From Fistulifera solaris (taxonomy: Eukaryota; Bacillariophyta; Bacillariophyceae; Naviculales; Stauroneidaceae): a DNA stretch of 64,000 nucleotides. How positions within the stretch are numbered: position 1 is the first letter of the stretch; each line of letters starts with the position of its first letter. This document shows, in pieces, positions 24,321-36,578 of the stretch. A model generated the notes under the pieces. It searched no databases and was not told the origin of the DNA. It worked only from the letters and a program-made list of their open reading frames with translations. The stretch lies in contig AP026167.1 in the NCBI GenBank assembly GCA_030295235.1, positions 915,038 to 979,037 on the forward strand, given 5' to 3'. A program made the position numbers and the translations under genes.

Positions 24321-26420
24321 GACGCAAGTTCTTAATATGAAAGATTGGATGCGAGGGAGACGGCAATCTTGATTGTGAGCCTCAAAATGAAAATGGACGA
24401 TGAGGAAGTAGTCCTTCGAATGGTCGCTTTCAGCTACGACCGCCAATGCGGAGGCGCGCAAATTTGATTGTACTTAGAAATGGCGATCTTTGCGATAATT
24501 TATATAGAGAAAATGTAACCGTTGCACGAATACTTACGTTTAATTACTTTTAAGCAAGCTCGAAGAAATGTATAAATACTTATAGATACTTAGACAACCT
24601 TTCCCTCTATACGCGGTGATTGATGATTCGAAGAACGAAGAAGTACTCGCCGCAATATTTCGTAGTCCGAATGGTTCTCAAGTGACACTCGCCACTCGCC
24701 ACTCGCCACCCGCCACGTCCCGCCAAAAAAAGACTTGCAAATTGCAAATGTCGGAGCGTTTCACAAAACAGCAGATACTATTAAACCCTGACCCTATTGG
24801 TTAATGTGTTTGTCTGTGTCAGAAAAAATGAGGCAAACGCGGTGAAAGATGATACACTTACGGTTCCTGTGAGCTAAACCAAAGCTGGCCTAAAGCAATT
24901 GGTCTAAAAATTGTCGTTTTGAAGCAACATAGCTGTAGTAAACTAATTCAAACAAAAGAGCCGACTAGCACCCATACTGCGGACTGTGGAAAGCCCCGCT
25001 CGCTCACTCTCATTTAAGTGCTGTTTTCCTTCGTCTTCTTGTGGCAATACCTGGTTATGCTTCGTCCGGGTGAAAAAAAAGAGACTACTGGCAATGCGCC
25101 CACAAATGAAACTTGACACAAAATAGGCCCTTGCTGAAAAGGACTAAAAATTTCCGAGTAAAGAAAGAAGAGGCACGTTGCACGATGAAGCCCTAGCCCC
25201 TAGCTAGTAGAGAGTAGAGAGGAATCACGCTAGAATCAAGAGTACAGCTACGTCTCTCCCATGACGACCCCTTAGCTTTTAGCTTTGTCTTTTCCGTTAC
25301 CGTTCTCCGCGAGCTTTTGATGTTGTGGTCTCTGTTGTTTGCATGCTTGATATTCTTCTGTACCGTATAGTGGAACGGAATCTTGGCAAACGATATATTG
25401 CTAAAGGTACGAGTTGAATCGGGACACAATAGAAACCAACACCCAAAACCCAACCGATTTCATTGTAGGTTGCGTGCCTCGATCTGGATAGGGTGACTGG
25501 TGACTGATGTACCAGGTACCGTTTGTACCTGGTACTTGGCTCGTTGCTCGATAATTGTGTGTTTTTCCTGTTTTTAGAGTAGGATTTGCTAATCGTGGAA
25601 ATAGGCCATTGAATAAAGTGTGAGAACTGAGAACGGGTGTGCCATTGAATAAAGTATCTGTGTGTACCTGGTACATTCTGTCTTACCACGTTTGACACAA
25701 GCCCCTTGCCAAGGCATCTGATTTTCCCTGGGTAACTTATCCGCCCTCGTGAATGAAGCGACATTTCTCTGTTCTTCGATCTACTCTTTTTTTCGAAAGC
25801 TTGTTCACGATATTTCCCATCATCGACTAGCACTTGGTACTTGGACCTACCGCTTCTTACTGAAACTTTCAACGCGAAGTAAAGTGGAGTAGCACTAAGC
25901 AGAACTGGGGCAATTAGCTATCCTAAAAAAAAAATTAAAAAAAAAGCTATCCTACGTAGTAGTCTCTGAGAAGTTTTTGCGTATGTCATTTTTGAGATTT
26001 TTATGTCCTCCGCCAATTGTCTAAAGTGGCGCGACTGGGAAAATAGGCGCAGTTCTGTGACATTGGCATCACGATTTTTTTCGTGATCGTGAAATGCCAT
26101 GTTTATGTGTTAATTTGTACCGTGGATGTCCCGAATTCTTCATGGGATAGATAAATAGGTACCAATAACCATATGCATGAGTAGAATAAACTGTACAAGG
26201 TCTTTCCCGGCCACTAGGCAATTATTTTAATCTTCCCCTCGGCGATGTAAATGAGTGGTGGTGCTTTTTTTGATGAAATCTTTAATCGACAACAACTGCG
26301 GCACACCTGTTTCTCTTCCTCCCACCGCCTTTTCATAATTTCGTCGACCTGGGTTCCAACAAAACCGCGACCGACAAAAATCTTCAGAACGCAAAACACC
26401 TTAGCAAGAAGAGAGAAAAG
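24321..26420. other. Non-coding interval rich in short tandem words
   Basis: Divergent gap. Holds a CACTCGC heptamer run (about 24686-24712) and three members of the TACCAGGTA/TACCTGGTA family at 25510, 25526 and 25665. Frames on the minus strand at 25300-25870 lack domains. Confidence 0.6.
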
Positions 26421-27471
26421 ATGAATCAAAACATGATGTATTCGACTCACAGTCATAATATCAACTACATTGGCATGAATATGGAGTCTTCGAAGAATCA
26501 CAACGAGAAGAGATTCTACGGAGCTCAACCGGAATCGCTTTTCAGCATGGCGATGTACGATCTCGACGCGATGCCTGTTGATGCGATGGAGCCTCTTCCT
26601 GCTCATCAGCCTAGCTCCGCAAGTGCTGCCTTTCATCCCGTCGATGAATACAAGGATATGAGTCTTCGAGAACTTCTCGATCTTACTGACGACTTTCTCT
26701 TCGATAGTCAAGCCAACGCTGCCGATGTTCTTGCTCCCACTCCTCTTAACATTCCCGACTGTCAAACAGTCGCACAAATCACGAGTATTTACTCGGAAAG
26801 ACCTACGATGATCTCTCCTCCGCTAACTCCGATTTCTATGAATCTGGCTACAGTTACACCCGATGTCATGAAATCGGCGGAATCGAAAAAAGCGACAACG
26901 TCAAGTCGAAGAAGAGGAAGAGGAAGACGACGACGACGACAACATCAACAACGACGACTTCGATGAAGACGGACTGAATAAAGAAGGACGCTTCCGCTCT
27001 TATCAAGCAGGACAATGGTCGGATCGATTCGACGACCTCGTCGAATACCGCAAGCGCACAGGAAACTGTCTCGTTCCTCACACTTTCAAAGAAAATCTTC
27101 CCTTGGCTCGCTGGGTCAAGAGACAGCGCTATCAGTACAAGCTCATGATGGAAAAGAAAGCTTCCACGATGACAGAGGAACGAGTCAAGGCTCTTGAAGA
27201 TATCGGCTTTGTATGGGACTCTCAAGGTGCTGCTTGGGGAGAGCGGTTGAATGAACTCAAGGAATTCCGTAACAATGTCGGTCACAGTAATGTCCCTTCC
27301 AACTTCACCAGCAACCCTCAGCTGGCTACTTGGGTTAAATGCCAAAGACGCCAGTACAAGCTTTACATGGAAGGAAAGCCGTCGAACATGACACAAGCTA
27401 GAATTCAGGAACTCGAAGACATTGGATTCGAATGGTTGCTTCGATCCTACAAAAAGACGCGCACCTGCTGA
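26421..27471 (+). CDS. Helicase-associated (HA) domain protein
   Basis: The N-terminal half (MNQNMMYSTHSHNINY..., MSLRELLDLTDDFLF) is low complexity. It is followed by a basic-to-acidic stretch whose correct frame reads QVEEEEEEDDDDDNIN. Two tandem HA domains follow, RFDDLVEYRKRTGNCLVP...LARWVKRQRYQYK...ALEDIGFVWD and RLNELKEFRNNVGHSNVP...LATWVKCQRRQYK...ELEDIGFEW, the pattern of PF03457-type domains that are abundant in stramenopiles and thought to bind nucleic acid. The frame slips at the six-A run 26886-26891. About 350 residues bridged. Function unknown; no helicase motor present, as is usual for the stand-alone diatom proteins. Ends in KKTRTC. Confidence 0.82.
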
Positions 27472-28388
27472 GACAACCCAACAAACGAATGAATCGATTT
27501 TGATCGCGTGCCATCCTGTTTTCATACCAATCATGCAAGGCTGCGAAAATACCATAACTTGTTCTCATTAAAAATCTATCACTAATCATTACCGTCGTTC
27601 AAAATCCATGAATCTATCCTTGGAAGTTTACTTTGTAAAGTGCGACTCCAATAGTTGCTTTAAACTGTAGACTATAGATTGCCTTGAACAGATAAGCCTC
27701 CGTGTCTAGTCCTAGGGTCGAGTTTCGGTTGCATGATTTACTTGACCCTAGTCCCTCCCTAGCCTCTAGAGTCGCAGCTCCTAGCTAGCAAACTTGAAAC
27801 GCGTTTAAACCAGCTAAGCTGAATGGCGAATGGCCCTTTCGATACCTCACACTCACAATGACGTATGTGTCGTTTGTCTGATGTGGTCAAAGTTCAAGAC
27901 TCAAAGACTCAAGGATTTATTACTTATTACAGCCTTGAGAGTTGAACTGGAAACTGGACGTTGAGCTGGCCGTTCTAATTGCACAGTCAACGAGATTGTA
28001 CGAAATCCGCAAAGCCCGTGGGATACGTATACGTGGTAGGTGGTAGAGCAATTGCAGTGAACAGACTGACGACTGATTCTTTAGTTTTGTCTCTCTTCTC
28101 TCTTGTCTCTCTAGTCTCTAGTCTAGGTTCTAGGTTTCACCAAAAGATGGTTTAGTCATTAACTGTTTATTAAGTACCTACAAAACAGGCAAGAATATGA
28201 GCTTTATAATCAGCAAGTAATAAAAAGGGTTAAGCAAAGTTATTTCATAGCCACTTTCGTTTCTCATTCACGCACTAAATACATCGCATCAAAGTAATCC
28301 TTCAACTTTTCCTCCTATTGATTCATCTTATAAGTTTGACGTTATGCTTCTTTGCAAAAGCAGGTAGCTTACGATCAGATATGCTATC

Positions 28389-28411
28389 GGTTTGGTTTGG
28401 TTTGGTTTGGT
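28389..28411. repeat. (TTTGG)n short tandem repeat
   Basis: Four to five TTTGG units followed by a one-base variant (TATGG). Confidence 0.9.
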
Positions 28412-29120
28412 ATGGTTTTACGCATCATTTTCCCTCTACAAGTAACAAAACTTTTCGCTATTATGACTGCTTTCAATAACCAAAGCCTTAGCTCAAGAAG
28501 TTCCGTCTTAGCGGCATTATTGGCTGCGAGTCGTTCAGTGAATGCGATGACAGCCATCGCGATGATTCGATTTCTTCTGAGGATAATAGAAGAACACTAT
28601 CAATCGTGATATCGTCTTCGTCTTGATCAAGACGATGAGTGTTTCGTATGCTTACCCATTTTGAAAGACTTGGCTTTTGGCAGCTCTTCAAATCCTTGCA
28701 GAAGATGAGGTCTGGTGGATATTGTACGCTTACCTCGCCGGCGGTGATTTTGGTGTTGGGAATTGATATGGACGGCTTTAGGAAAAGTTTTTGACATAAA
28801 CATCTTTAAAACTAGTTCACCGGTCAATTTGTGTAATCAACGAAATGAAGCGAAAGTAGGAAATAGGGAAGAGTGTTCGTGTTGCGACCCCAACATCAAG
28901 CCCACTTTTCTTGTGTGCCGCCGGATAAAGGCGCAAACGCACACCATGTGCATGTGAAAGCAGAAAGAACGTGGAAGCTTTTTTTAGAACGCTCGAAAAC
29001 AAAGATACTCGTACGTTTACTATTAGAATTAGAGTAGGCCATTCTGTTCCTCCCTATCAAATGCCGAAAGAATACTAAAAAGATAAAACACGGAACACGG
29101 GACCTTTAACTGCATCGAAC

Positions 29121-29147
29121 ATCGATGTTCGATGTTCGATGTTCGAT
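29121..29147. repeat. (ATGTTCG)n heptamer repeat
   Basis: About four 7-base units in a row; two more spaced copies of GTTCGATGTTCGAT-like words appear near 55930-55955. Confidence 0.9.
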
Positions 29148-29598
29148 ACCTGGAGTAGATTTGTAGAGCCGCATGACTCGAATGTCAAAATTACACTTTA
29201 CATTCTGACTTCAGGAAATTAGGAATATACTTGTAAATATTTTAGTGTTTGTGTTACGTTTTCTTCTGCCAAAGAATTCGCGGATGTTAAAATAATCACG
29301 GAATTGCCTATGGCCCATGCGAACTAACATCAAAAAACACCAAAAAATAGTTCCCCAAAGTCAAATTTTTATGATTCGCAAAAAGAGAGTACCAAGTTTT
29401 ATCGTAGATACATGCAAGAGGTGTAACAAACCAGGTTGATGAACGCTTTCGACACAAGTTTGTCCTGGGTAATCGCACGTGGGTGGTTTCGCAGCTGGAT
29501 AGACTATAACTATAACGGATGAGCATCCCGAAACAAATGGTTGCGGGCAATTAATTACCAGGTAGTGATCATTTATATTACTTTCACTTTCTTCGTTG

Positions 29599-31369
29599 TT
29601 AAATATTTGAATTCTTTGCTAAAATGGTGGCCAAGATACCGTGGTCACTCGGAAAGTCAAGCGTTGGGAAGGCCATATTCTCTGTGTACTTGGCCTCGCC
29701 TGTATTATCTTTCCAAGTTTTTTGAATCGAAAAGGTCTTTTCCGGAAAGAGAATGAAATCCTTCGGGTTGACATCGCCTTTGCTACGTTTCTCTGTGGAT
29801 CGGCAGCCCTTCTGAAGTTGCGGTTGTAAGAATGTTCTCGCATTGAACGTGGTGTAGTTAGACGCGTTGACCGTATCGCCCCAACACGAGGTCAAGTGCA
29901 GTTCCGTGGAAAAGAACTGCGCGAATTCCGATACGTCTTGAGTTTTACCGGGTTTTCCCTGTTCATACGTATTCGCATCCAATCCGAAGATTAGCGTATG
30001 CCCCGCAGGTACTATTGCGTTTACAGCTTGAACAACAGGTTTTGTGGCTAGCCCATTAGTATCGCCGTGGAAGGATGCAATGAGATAGCGATCCCCTTGT
30101 ACATTTGTGGCCGTCACAGCGAGAACATCTCCTACCGCTACCGGAACATTCTCATCAAACTGCTTCATGACTTGACTGGTAATCTCTTTATCGACACCCG
30201 CGGGAAACGAGTCTTTGTTCAAAAAAACAACCGAGTTTTGATCGCGTACTGGATCCAAAAATTCCGACGAAACTATAATATGAAACTGTTTCCCGAGGAT
30301 AGCATGTTTTCGAGCTAGCTCGACTAAACTCATCGAGACTTCTTGTAAAGTAACAATGTCGGATTTCACATAGTGCGAATCCGCGAGAATATTCAATGTT
30401 TTGCTTGTTTTCTGTTTGTTGAGTTTCTCGACCATCGTTTTCTTCAATGCCTGCCATGCTTTGGGTGACGCAGCACACTCGTTCATCATGTGAACGAGGA
30501 TGGCATCAAAGATGGCACCGCAAAGTGTTTGTAAGGGAAGCGAGTCTTGCGCTTCTTGAGGGGTGATATCAGGATACTTGGCCGGACTAATTGGCTGCAG
30601 CATCTGGTAAGGGATTTGTTTCACTGTCTGTCCGGTCTTATCATTGATGGAGAGAGTAGTACGAAACATGAACTCTTTCCAGGCACTCCACCACTGTTGC
30701 TGATTGTCTAACGATCCCTGATACATGTTAATGACAGTGGGACGGAACACGGCCTCTCCATTGGCTAAATTGATTGTGTTGGTGATACGATCTGGCATAC
30801 TAGCGAGCCGCTTGGAACCAAGAAGAGGATCTTTCAAAACTCGGACACAATCTTGCGATTCGCATATTCTTTCTCCCAATATTCTGCCACAGACTTCCAT
30901 TTGGCCCTCTCCGTTAATTCGTGATCGAGTTCTTGAAACATATCTTGCGTGAATACTTTATGCACTGGAACATCTTGCGCTTCGGTCGGTGTGTTGATGA
31001 ATTGCTCAATTTGAATCATCAGTTTCTCGTATTCGTCATTATAGGTAATCCAGTACTCAAAGGGATTATTGTTGATAGCAGCCACGTTCCAAGTAGTAAC
31101 CTGGAGAGTCCCAGCTCGTGCTGCTGCTGAAGTAATCGCCGATGACGATGTCATCAAATAATGCCGAGCTCCTCCTGTCGAGACAGAAAGTAGATAGCGT
31201 TAGCAAATAGTACGATTGAGCGTTTTTGAATGAATCAATCACAGCAAGAAACGAGTGGACTATGGACGATGAACGAACCGGATTGATAATAGACAGCCGT
31301 ATACAAGACCATGGCAAATAGAACACAAGCAATCCGTTGAATATCACGAGGAGGCGTTCGATTTGCCAT
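29599..31369 (-). CDS. Membrane-anchored endonuclease/exonuclease/phosphatase-fold protein
   Basis: Exon 1 (31369-31279) encodes MANRTPPRDIQR and a hydrophobic anchor (IACVLFAMVLYTAVYY); intron 31278-31175; exon 2 from 31174. The EEP fold is recognised by TTWNVAAINNNP (start of domain), DIVTLQEVS (catalytic Glu), ASFHGDTNG, IFGLDANTYE and the closing FPSDHGILATIL with the catalytic SDH. This family includes phosphodiesterases and DNase I-like enzymes; substrate cannot be told. A long insertion (about residues 100-250) separates the first two motifs. One frame shift lies near 30850 (ANRKI to CVRVLKDPLLGSK). About 550 residues. An N-terminal anchor implies endomembrane or surface location. Confidence 0.75.
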
Positions 31370-31545
31370 TTCTCCTCCCCGAGACGTTTCGCGCGATCAA
31401 AGGACGACCGTTTATGACTTTACGAGTAAAAGCACTCGACATTTGATCTCTTTGAAGATGTAATTGTAGATTGATTGTCAAGAGGAAAGAATATTGATAG
31501 AAGAACCAAGAGCGATTGCAACAAAACGCAATAAGAAAAGCAACG

Positions 31546-31890
31546 GCTACATGTTTGAGCGAGCCCATTCGGCGGCTGCGTCACCACTGATGATTCAAAG
31601 TGAACCGGGACCCAGCAACAAACATACGATAAAAAAGACGCTTTCTTCGTTCGCATCTCGATGAGGCACCCACCTACGCCAATTCCTACAACAAAGGCAA
31701 GCATTAAAACCCAATTCAATGGGGAATAAGAAGATGTATTGTTCTTTTTCTTCTTCTTCTCGCGGCCTCGTGAACCAGGAACAATCAACGGGGTTTCGTC
31801 GCCGCTTTCTTCGTCAAATTCTTCGTCTTTCTTGGAGTTGCGGAGCATCGAATCTTTGAAGTATGACGGTGTCTTACAGTCATGACACAC
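31546..31890 (-). CDS. Small single-pass membrane protein, two exons
   Basis: Exon 1 (31890-31628) reads MCHDCKTPSYFKDSMLRNSK, an acidic part (EEFDEESGDETPLIVP), a Lys run (REKKKKKNN) and a helix (LNWVLMLAFVVGIGVGGCLI). A short intron (about 31627-31586, GTATGT...TCATCAG) leads in phase to GDAAAEWARSNM and a stop at 31546. Without splicing the frame runs on to 31420 with implausible sequence. The true start may be the internal Met at 31848. The intron is short (about 42 bases). No family known; starts about 180 bases upstream of, and on the same strand as, the EEP gene. Confidence 0.45.
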
Positions 31891-32578
31891 AAAAACACGA
31901 AAACGATTAGAAGGATACGATTTCTTGTTCGTTCGATCAAATCGCTACCGTTGCTTCACAATTAATCGATCTTTATTTTGCGATTATTCAACGGACACCC
32001 GGCGATCCGTCTTCGTGTCTTAGCAACACACAATTTGTCACAGTTCTCAAAACAGTTCGATGCGCGATGCATTGCGTGGAAATTAGGGTCTACTATTGGC
32101 TACAGGTGGCGTTAGTAAACAAAAAATTGATTTCAATGCGTAAGAAGATTGAAAGATGCATCGTTTAGAGTCTCTGTAAATTTCACGTAGCTCTCGTAGG
32201 GAAACTTATCGTCAGAGGGGAGCCGTAGCTTCTCTAATCTACTGTGCACCAGTTCATCGTAATGCAGAAAATAATGTTTTTTTTCAAGTTCATGCACTGT
32301 AAATCTAAAACGACAGGTATCTTTTGTCGCCGATCACCCATGGATCACCGACCAGTATTCTGTCTTGGACTTGGTACGAAAAAGTGGACATTTGACTAGC
32401 ACTACTACCTCACAAATCTAGGAAGAACGACTTTAACTTTGTGGCCATGGGAATCACTCTTTAGTATACGGTTGTATCACATTATTTCTATACCCAAGAG
32501 CAGTTCGTGCACTGATAAGCATACCATCATTTATTATAACTTACGTCTTGGGACCACTACCTGCAGTTTTCATCGCAT
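31891..32578. other. Non-coding interval
   Basis: No gene or RNA seen; AT-rich. Confidence 0.6.
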
Positions 32579-34829
32579 CTAGGACAAAGTCGAACTTTTG
32601 TCATCTTTCTGGACAGGACGTGCGTCGGCGGTAGTCACCGGTTTCATGACCGGCGGAGCCATGCCAGGAAAGGAAGAACCATTCCAGGAGGCAAGGCGCC
32701 ACGTTGCTGTTGCAAAAGAAGAGCCATCTGCATCTGTTGCTGTTGTTGCATCCACATATTTTGTTGGTAGGCCATGGCTTGCATTTGTTCCGTCGATAAA
32801 CTCATAATTTTACGCTGCGCGGTTTGCGGAGTCACATTTTGAAGCGGGTCAAATACAGGAATGGTGCCAGCGTTGTTTACGGTACTAGTCGTATTCGTCG
32901 GTGAAACTACCTCTTCCTTCTTCGCCAAATCCGACAATGTGTTCTCCTTGTTAATGAAACTAAATGCAGAGCCATTAACCGTAGTGCTTGCTGTCGTTGT
33001 TGTTGCGTCGTTCGTTCCAGAGCCTAAAAGATCTTCTATGCCTTCATTAATTGCAACTGGGGCACCACGTTTAGTGTCATTCTCCTTAAGATTCATTTGC
33101 GCAAACATACTCGAAGTGGAAGCTACCGTGGCTTGAGTATTGGCGTGAGAAAACCCGTCCAACAGACTAGGAGCCGCAGGTTGTGAAACAGGAACGGGGC
33201 GCTATCCTCGAACCCACCTAACAAGTCGGTAGCATCCGGTACCGGTGGAGCTGCAGCGGGAGCTGGAACGGGTTCCTTTACTTGCATCCCACCAAACAAG
33301 TTCGCTGCAGGAGATGCCGCCATTAATGTGGCCTCTGGCTCTGGACCTTGATCGAAGTCCAGCAAATTCACCGGTACAGACCCGATGGGAGGGGGGCTCA
33401 CCGGAGTCGTAGGAGTTGTATCTACTTGTAAACCGAGTATTTGTAGCACCCTACGTGCAGGATCGTGAATAGCAGCACGAGGATGTTGACTGAGGGGAAT
33501 AATCTCTTCACGGCAAGCGTGGAAGAAGTCACGGTACGGATTTTGGCCGGTCGTCAAGAGTGTCCCGTGCTGAATACACGCTTCCATGACACAAAGCGCT
33601 TTGGCACGAATAATCCAGGGTTGTCCCTCTTCCAAACAGTCTAATACAGCCGGGCAAATTAAGTCAGCATTCAAAGAGGGCAAATTTCTCGAAAACTCAG
33701 CCAATTTTTCCGGCGGCGGGACGGGTTTTAAACCACCCGGCGGGCAGAGCTCCATTATCAAATTGGTTTCGTAAGAGCCGTCTGATACCGCTGCTTGTGC
33801 AGTAGGAGACATCGTGTATGAGGAAGAGGGGGTGCTGTGGTTAATTGTAACGGTGGGCATTGAGTGCTGAACAGAAGCGCTTCCCCACGATCCACCGACA
33901 GCTCCCGAGTTCGCACTTCGTGAATATGCAGATGCTTCAGTGTTGATAGCGCCCGGACCACGATTCGACGCCATAGTCCATTGTCCACCAGTTTGACGAC
34001 TCAACTCCGATGCTCCCGGAGGTGGCCGTCCGTAAGTCTGTTACAGTGACAAAGAATAGGTTGATAAATGTAAGATGGATCGGAATATAACAAACGAAGA
34101 CCTCTCCATTCTTCTCACACTTACCTGCGAACGATTATATCCAGGCAAGTCACCCGAGTGTCCCTGGCGAGGCACATGATGTACTTGCGGCGCCGATGGA
34201 ATGTTTCTCGCAAGTGGATCTTTGATCATGCCCACCAACACATCACCGGCTTCACGCACGGCTTCTTTGAAAGAACTAGGCTGGGTTCCGTTGTAGCGAG
34301 GATCGTTACGAGGGTCGCTGAACATGGGGTTGCCGACACCTTCCATTCGTCGTCCTCCCGGATATGCCGCACTGCTGCTACTGTATCCTCCGACATCATG
34401 CGGTGAAGGCCCGTAACTTCCACTGGTGACTGCAGACGTTTCCACTGACGGCGCTTCTCGGTAAACCGCATCAAGCGCTTCTTTCGCAGCTTGTCGAACT
34501 CTAGCATTGGGTTCGTCTCCTCGCACAGGATCCATCGGCCCGCGGAAATTCATAGCTTCTTTAATAGCAGTGATGGCCGAAGGATCTTGTGCGACTGCGC
34601 GACGAAACTGATTACGCGGGACGCCGTCGGCTAATTTCGCAATAACTTTGCAGCATTTCGCTTTAACATTGGGATTTTGTTTCGATTGCAAACGATTCGA
34701 CAAATAGCGAGCTATTTCCTGACAAGCCATGGGATTCGAAGAGGCAGCTTTGGTCAAATCAATGTATAAATAGCCGGGCGTTGGGGCGTCGGTGCCTTCC
34801 GTAGCACGTGCTAGCATACCGCGGTCCAT
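32579..34829 (-). CDS. ENTH-domain trafficking protein, tepsin/MTV1-like
   Basis: Exon 1 (34829-34125) opens MDRGMLARATEGTDAPTPGY and carries an ENTH/VHS-type helical solenoid (NPMACQEIARYLSNRLQ, NPNVKAKCCKVIAKLAD, AITAIKEAMNFRGPMDPVRGD, ARVRQAAKEALDAVY), the pattern seen in the AP-4 accessory protein tepsin and plant MTV1. Intron 34124-34038. Exon 2 contains a second helical domain (KLAEFSRNLPSLNADLICPAVLDC, WIIRAKALCVMEACIQHG) as in the VHS-like part of tepsin, then Pro-rich linkers with short motifs (VNLLDFD, LLGGFE, DLLGSG) of adaptor/clathrin-binding type. A C run at 33196-33199 and an AA at 32692-32693 appear one base short; bridged, the protein ends DDKSSTLS at 32579. Role: cargo sorting at the trans-Golgi network, by family. 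Confidence 0.85.
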
Positions 34830-36578
34830 GTTTACTTGAAAATTTTTTTTATAAAACGAAAGAAAGGCTTAAAGACAGCAAGAATGACTGCTCCGCAAAG
34901 GCAAACAACACTTGCCTGTTTTTGCATTCATTCTCATCCTTCAAGAGGTACTGTACCTTGTATAGCGCACAGCATCGCCGAAACGGCTCGGTTCCTCATT
35001 TCATTTCCGACACGCAAGCCTGCATTCGAGGTTATACAAACTACTTTGTAGTAAGGACGGTGTCTTAGCAATGATCAAAAATATAGATGTAATACTCCGC
35101 TGCGACATCAAAAGTAAATGTTTTAGACTACTATTGAATCAACTGGCTTTCAAATTTCAGTCACGAGTCATAATTTATTGTTTAATGGCACGCCCGATTA
35201 TGATTCAAATAGTTTAGACTACGCGCGGTTTCTTGCATTACCTGAAGCTCTTCCTAAAAGAATACTGTCAAGCTTGCAATGGATGAACAGCCTGTGCCCT
35301 ACAGGTACTCTGACCAAGCGACGTCGAAAATAGTCTTTAAATTGTAAAACCCGCTATCTCAAGCAAAAGGTAGATTCGACGATTGGACTTCAGAGTTGTT
35401 CACAAGCAGGTCTAGCATTTTTCATTGCATGTGTTTTCACACAGTCGGCCAAGTAAGCAATCGTGTCAATTAAATGAAGTTGACAGTTGCGGCAATGGCA
35501 GTACATTACAAAGTCCGTATTCTTGAACCAAATGTATCATAAGTTACGAGCTACAAATACAAAGAGAAATTTTGAATGCGATGAGTGAACGAAACAGCTC
35601 TAAACGTACGAAGGCAGTGAATAAAATCGTCGAGAAGATTCTAACATCGTGTGTTTCAGATACCGGTACTGGTACCGTACCGTAAAACCGTACCGGTATG
35701 TCAAAATGACTCGACAAAAAGAATAGCGCGTGTACTGTACCAGGTAGCGACGAACGAGCATCCCTGGGAAGACGTTAAAATTCTGCCTCCTAGTACAAGA
35801 TTCTACGTTGTGTCCACAACAAGGCAGAATTTTAACGGTTTCCTGGTGTAGGATGGCATGGGTGATGGGTGATGGGTGATGGGTGATTAACAGTGACGGT
35901 TGAGTGTGTGTAACGGTGTGACTATGTAGCGATTAATTTTATTCAAAGGCTGGGTACCAATGCGGTTGATATTTTTGGTTGAGGGTTGATGGTAAGTGGT
36001 GAGTGGTGAGTGGTGAGCCGCTGTTAAGCGAAGAGACATGCTTCGTACGGCACTGTACACGTACTCTATTTTCCTTTGACGGTATTAATTGCGTTTTCTT
36101 GTTAGACCAGTGACAACCGAAAGTTGTTGTTGGCATTAGGCATTTGGCCGCATACACAACCATATTAATGAAGAATGATGAAGAATTCGAAGGAACTGCC
36201 ACCTGTCCGGAGTGAGGAAGAAATTTTTCCCCGATACAATAGAGTATAAATGTCCCTTTGATTGGTTAGCTTGAAGTTCGCATTTGTGTTGTTCTCTCAG
36301 AAAGACCATGGATGCTATACTATAAAGTGTATTTGCCATGACTATTTTGCCCGAGTAAGGCCGAAAAACTTCTGAAATGTACATCAAACTAGACAGTCGA
36401 CCATCTCCCCCGTTTTGCCGTTCCAGAGCTCTTGTATTGGCAAGATTGTGGAACGAGCGCGTTCTATCACGTAAAAGGCCGTAGTGGTTTGAACGTGATT
36501 TCGTAGAGGTCGACAGCGAATTCCCTCGATAGACGCCATAGTTTCTATTTCGCTTCAAATCAACCACAAACTTTGACC
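34830..36578. other. Non-coding interval with short tandem repeats
   Basis: GGGTGAT heptamers (35858-35886), GTGAGTG heptamers (about 35994-36016), TACCAGGTA at 35739, and a TACCGGTACTGGTACCG tract at 35661-35700. Left part is the tepsin-like promoter, right part the HSF promoter. Confidence 0.6.
35856..35887. repeat. (GGGTGAT)n heptamer repeat
   Basis: Four consecutive 7-base units; a related GTGAGTG run begins about 110 bases on. Confidence 0.9.

Larger units (their letters stand above)
27472..29598. other. Non-coding interval
   Basis: Contains TTTGG pentamers at 28390-28411, a TGTTCGA heptamer run at 29121-29147 and TACCAGGTA at 29557. A possible small frame at 28600-28827 (minus) lacks support. 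Confidence 0.55.

Noticed and set aside
25297-25872. Minus-strand frame of 191 residues
   Set aside because: No domain, composition like spacer DNA, and it contains three copies of the dispersed TACCAGGTA motif.
26866-27555. 229-residue minus-strand frame opposite the HA gene
   Set aside because: Shadow of two HA domains on the plus strand.
28600-28827. Possible small minus-strand gene (MFMSKTFPKAVHINSQHQNH)
   Set aside because: Two candidate splice donors can be drawn but no complete protein or family emerges.
36136-36567. 143-residue minus-strand frame upstream of HSF
   Set aside because: No domain, no homologue recognised and it overlaps the expected HSF promoter.
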